Assembly: GCA_003447545.1 (NCBI GenBank) | Contig: DLYX01000626.1 | Coordinates: 1 to 10,133, forward strand | DNA from: Deltaproteobacteria bacterium | GTDB taxonomy: Bacteria > Desulfobacterota > Binatia > UBA12015 | Length of the DNA stretch: 10,133 nucleotides | Reading direction: 5' to 3' | Shown here: positions 8,201 through 10,133 of the stretch, one piece after another | Layout: each line of letters opens with the position of its first letter | Numbering within the stretch: position 1 is the stretch's first letter | Notes under the pieces: model-generated | Database searches by the model: none | The model's input: only the letters and a program-made list of their open reading frames with translations | Told to the model about the DNA's origin: nothing | Made by a program: the position numbers and the translations under genes

Positions 8201-10133
8201 CGATTCGATCCAGAGCCTTCAGGTCGTCACCAAGGCCCGACGAGCCGGCTGGCGAGTGACGCCGAAAGCGGTATTCGAGAATCCTACTGTGCGGGAACTG
8301 GCTGCGGTTTGCGAACCCTGGCGGGGTGAACAAGAATTCGGTCCGGTCGAAGGGCAGGGGCCTCTGACGCCTATTCAAGAGTGGTTCTTCGACGCCGAGC
8401 CGGAAGACGCCCATCACTGGAACCAGGGTTTCCTCTTCGACATCGAAGCCGGTCTTTCGGAAGAGGCGTTGGGGTCTGCTGTGCAGCGATTGGTCATGCA
8501 GCACGACGCCCTCAGGCTCCGTCTGGCCCGAAGCGCGGATGGAATTGTACAGCGCTACTGTCCCCAGGAAACTGGTTCGTCGTGCGTGCAGGTTGTCGAT
8601 ACCGATGGGCGACCTTCGTCAATTGAAGCTGCGGCTGAAGAGGCGCAACGTAGTCTGGACTTCGAAGAGGGGCCGGTGTTTCGCGTAGTCCTGCTGCGGT
8701 GCGGCGCGAGAGACCGAATTCTTTTAACCGCACACCACCTGGTCGTCGATGGCGTGTCGTGGCGGGTTTTGCTCGAAGACCTGCAGTCTTTTCTGGCCTC
8801 TCCGCTCGACGAGAGCCCTGTGGGCAAGACCACCAGCTATCTGTCCTGGGCACATCATCTGCATGCGTTGGCACATTCGGACGCATTTACCGGAGAGCTT
8901 TCGTTTTGGGATCGGCCGATGGAGACCATCCTGCGGCGGGACCATGAGGCTGAAAATAGGGTCGGAGAAATCGATTCAGTCGAAGAGTCCCTGACCGCCA
9001 GCGAGACCGCAAGCCTGTTGGGTGACGTGGCGCCTGTCTATCGTGCCCAGCTTGACGAGATTCTTTTGACCGCAGTGGCGCAGACGCTTGCGGCATGGCT
9101 TGAGTGCGACCGGATCGATATCGAGCTCGAAGGGCACGGAAGGGATAGCGGTGATGAGGAATTCGATCTCAGCCGCACCGTCGGATGGTTTACCACTCGA
9201 TTCCCCGTGTCGCTGACCGGTGCGGGGAACCTGATCGAAGTCAAAGAGGAACTGCGCGCTGTTCCGAATCAGGGTCGTGGCTGGGGTGTCCTTCGTTATT
9301 TGAGTGAGCACTCAGGCACATTGGCCCGCCGTTCGTGCCCGCCGATTTCCTATAATAACCTCGGCGTGCTGGACGGAACTCTGCAAGATGGGCAGCTGCG
9401 CATGGCCGTCGAGTCGGCAGGTGAGCTGCGCGGGCCCCGCGGAAAGCGTCGCCAGGAAATCGATATCGTAGTCCACCGGTCCGGTGGGCAGTTGCACCTG
9501 CAATGGCTCTACGCTGGCGAACGTTTTCGCAAGTCGACGATGGTGGCGTTGGCGAGACAATCTCTGGATGCAATTCGGGAACTGATTGCTGGCGCGCAGC
9601 GCGAAGATGTGGGTTGCGTGTCCGCGAGTGATTTTCCACTGGCCGGCCTGTCGACAACCGAGCTTCAGGGCCTTTTGCCGGAGCCGATCGGGATTGAAGA
9701 TGTATATCCGCTGACCCCGATGCAGGAGGGGATGCTTTTTCATAGTCGAACCGCGGCGGATTCGAGTATGTACGTCAATCAGCTCAGTGGAACTCTGGGC
9801 CGCGATCTGGATTCCGAGGCTCTACGCCGATCGTGGGAGGCTTTGGTCGAACGACACGGGATTCTTCGGACTCGCTTTTGTTGGGACAGACTCTCGCGGC
9901 CACTGCAGGTCGTCGAGCGCCGGGGCAAGCAGAGCCTCGAGATCCTCGATTGGTCCGGGTTGCCGCTGGTGGAGGCCGAGCGGCTCTGGGCCGAGCGCGT
10001 CGACGCGGAGCGAGCGCAGGGCTTTGATTTGCGAGAATTGCCTCTGCAACGACTGGTGGTCGTGCAATGGCGCGACGGCGTGCATCGTTTCTGTTGGAGT
10101 CGTCACCATATTCTTCTCGACGGTTGGTGTTCG
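5208..10133 (+). CDS. Non-ribosomal peptide synthetase, 3' end missing: C-A(Asp)-T-E-(C)
   Basis: This is the second NRPS of the same assembly line. It accepts the peptidyl chain from the upstream protein, adds one residue predicted to be aspartate, epimerizes it and begins a further module. Codon-by-codon reading from ATG 5208 gives 1642 codons without a stop to the window end. Domains by residue: C ~10-450, A ~475-950, T ~965-1035, E ~1052-1475, partial C from ~1497. Key motifs: HHLILDG (residues 146-152), YTSGSTGKPKG (616-626), LGGDS carrier serine (codon 8205), HHLVVDG of E (8733), HHILLDG of the last C (10104). ATG 5208 is the likely start: it follows the upstream stop by one base, has AAGGG 5 nt ahead, and the C domain begins about ten residues later. 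The N-terminal position of C directly after a protein ending in E suggests docking by communication-mediating (COM) ends. Oddities are the ADLGHT A4 motif and YNNLG in the E domain. Confidence 0.96.
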   Translation, partial: MADSPEIDATYSLTPLQQGLLFHSLWEPGARSYFTQIRLEIAGALDVAAFRRAWENLLRHHPTLRTAFVWEDLPEPFQVVRSAGAVKLPFVELDWRSMDPANETEALDQFFCADYEKGFDLARAPLMRMTLLRLEEERFCLVWSHHHLILDGWSLPLLLEDVLVGYERLRAGEPAQLVDRRPFRDHIARLQAGDSGEAEKHWRTLLAGYVIPTEKPRTPNQGYRELRTSLSAEVSHRLVAWARSRRLTLNTLVQAAWFLARSRRTGVQDLVFGVTTSGRSADLAGAESMVGLFINTLPLRVEMDASRPLEDWLRDIQGQTLDLRRFEHTGLAQVQSWAEISSGTPLFDSVVVFESYPLDPALLNGDGPLKLGILEMDPEQPSAGLAAERNNYPLTLVVFPGDEILLMLAQDRARVSDAEADALLEEVVNILTSFEAESALELGEMQQMPHEEHQRLLDWGRGKENLAEPSMSVPLQFSSIAREFAEKSAVLEPDGRRISYGSLENLARATTRELRLAGIGPGDVVALEIERGALFLASLLGVWGAGASYVALDPTQPLVRRRWMLSDSGSRCAISNLGERSATGGQIPVLRPAVPGPLGEVPLHKPSSGETAYILYTSGSTGKPKGVRVSHGALTNYLSSIVDLIDLRPGMNHAWLTTPGADLGHTSVFGSLVTGGSLSVLEESRSVDGKALGALAPDVLKVAPSHLRALLGTGDPKEVLPRDRLVLGGESLPPGLLEEVHACRPDLQVFNHYGPTETTVGVVAQACSFAPQERLPIGRPLAHAAAYVVDPSGGLVAEGVAGELWVGGPSLAEGYQGRAAETASRFVPDRWSKVPGARVYRTGDRALWRDGDLYFLGRTDGQISLHGNRIESEEVERAIEREVGVIEAAVAVHANQLVAYVVLEGGYEGTSDNIRRALVSHLPTALIPSRWEELDELPVTANGKLDRASLAAPGSVRKRDEMTTMPVGALEELLASIWSEVLALDAVGREENFFTLGGDSIQSLQVVTKARRAGWRVTPKAVFENPTVRELAAVCEPWRGEQEFGPVEGQGPLTPIQEWFFDAEPEDAHHWNQGFLFDIEAGLSEEALGSAVQRLVMQHDALRLRLARSADGIVQRYCPQETGSSCVQVVDTDGRPSSIEAAAEEAQRSLDFEEGPVFRVVLLRCGARDRILLTAHHLVVDGVSWRVLLEDLQSFLASPLDESPVGKTTSYLSWAHHLHALAHSDAFTGELSFWDRPMETILRRDHEAENRVGEIDSVEESLTASETASLLGDVAPVYRAQLDEILLTAVAQTLAAWLECDRIDIELEGHGRDSGDEEFDLSRTVGWFTTRFPVSLTGAGNLIEVKEELRAVPNQGRGWGVLRYLSEHSGTLARRSCPPISYNNLGVLDGTLQDGQLRMAVESAGELRGPRGKRRQEIDIVVHRSGGQLHLQWLYAGERFRKSTMVALARQSLDAIRELIAGAQREDVGCVSASDFPLAGLSTTELQGLLPEPIGIEDVYPLTPMQEGMLFHSRTAADSSMYVNQLSGTLGRDLDSEALRRSWEALVERHGILRTRFCWDRLSRPLQVVERRGKQSLEILDWSGLPLVEAERLWAERVDAERAQGFDLRELPLQRLVVVQWRDGVHRFCWSRHHILLDGWCS
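5235..6560 (+). other. N-terminal condensation (C) domain of the aspartate module, DCL type
   Basis: This domain accepts the peptidyl-D-threonyl chain from protein 1 and joins it to aspartate. The opening motif YSLTPLQQGLLFHS lies ten residues from the start ATG, and the active-site HHLILDG is at 5643-5663, again followed by Trp. MVGLFINTLPLR (from 6073) closely matches the C domain of gene 1 in DNA and protein. The first motif and the position directly after an E domain indicate DCL stereochemistry. The very short stretch ahead of the domain would be the acceptor docking segment. Confidence 0.92.
6630..8060 (+). other. Adenylation (A) domain, predicted aspartate
   Basis: This domain activates aspartate and loads the adjoining carrier. 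Motifs: YTSGSTGKPKG (7053-7085), NHYGPTETT (7458-7484), YRTGD (7725-7739), GRTDGQISLHG (near 7776-7808) and NGKLD (8031-8045). Specificity residues by hand alignment to PheA: D235 (7191), L236 (7194), T239 (7203), K278 (7308), V299 (7383), G301 (7389), H322 (7461), V330 (7485), G331 (7488), K517 (8037). This differs from the established Asp code DLTKVGHIGK only by I-to-V at position 330. The usual FDxS A4 motif is replaced by ADLGHTSVF (7188-7214), and the usual ELGEIE after motif A8 reads ESEEVE. Later hydroxylation or other changes to the Asp cannot be seen from here. Confidence 0.9.
8100..8310 (+). other. Thiolation / peptidyl carrier (T) domain
   Basis: This is the carrier for the aspartyl or peptidyl group. 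The signature NFFTLGGDSIQSLQVV starts at 8181; the phosphopantetheine-bearing serine is codon 8205-8207. The GGDS form again agrees with the E domain that follows. Confidence 0.93.
8355..9630 (+). other. Epimerization (E) domain of the aspartate module, one motif altered
   Basis: This domain is predicted to convert the aspartyl residue to the D form. Landmarks: LTPIQEWFF (8364-8390) followed by HHWNQ, HHLVVDGVSW (8733-8762), LEGHGR (9126-9143) with the conserved Glu, and RTVGWFT (9174-9194). The catalytic His and Glu are therefore present. The last motif, FNYLG in the other two E domains of this window, reads YNNLG (9351-9365), so the Tyr after the first Asn is an Asn here (codon 9357). Activity is likely but less certain than for the others. 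A DFPLA linker follows near 9636. Confidence 0.87.
9696..10133 (+). other. Condensation (C) domain, N-terminal portion, of the next module
   Basis: This is the start of a further C domain that would join the D-aspartyl chain to the next residue. YPLTPMQEGMLFHS begins at 9705 and HHILLDGW is at 10104-10127, just before the window ends. The first motif again has the DCL form expected after an E domain. The A domain of this module lies downstream, so the next residue is unknown. Confidence 0.92.

Overview
The whole window is the inside of a non-ribosomal peptide synthetase (NRPS) locus. Two very large genes lie head to tail on the + strand and together cover nearly every base. The first gene enters already open at the left edge and ends at 5206. 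The second starts one base after that stop, at 5208, and is still open at the right edge. No RNA gene, mobile element, CRISPR array, terminator or intergenic region longer than one base was seen. The many shorter open frames on both strands are shadows of these two genes.

Domain order, left to right: [E, C-terminal part] - C - A - T - E (gene 1) | C - A - T - E - [C, N-terminal part] (gene 2). C is condensation, A adenylation, T thiolation/peptidyl carrier, and E epimerization. The two complete A domains have readable specificity codes. Gene 1 reads D-F-W-S-V-G-M-V-H-K, closest to the known threonine code. Gene 2 reads D-L-T-K-V-G-H-V-G-K, one residue from the known aspartate code. The module before gene 1's threonine module also ends in an E domain, so the assembly line is predicted to build ...-(D-X)-(D-allo-Thr)-(D-Asp)-(next residue)..., three consecutive D-configured residues. 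The growing chain passes from the T-E end of protein 1 to the N-terminal C domain of protein 2. The visible part has no thioesterase, loading module, tailoring enzyme or transporter, so chain start, release and final structure cannot be read.

The organism is a GC-rich bacterium (roughly 60% G+C by eye) with mixed third-position use (CTC, CTG, CTT and TTG all common). It is less extreme than Streptomyces or typical myxobacteria. Nothing here fixes the phylum.

The points most worth a second look are these. The threonine A domain shows a sharp codon-usage discontinuity that suggests domain replacement. The two genes split exactly in an E-C linker, where removing one base would fuse them in frame. 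The last E domain has a changed FNYLG-type motif (YNNLG). The Asp A domain has an unusual A4 motif (ADLGHT in place of FDxS). The system belongs to a well-known class; I see no evidence for a wholly new kind of machinery.
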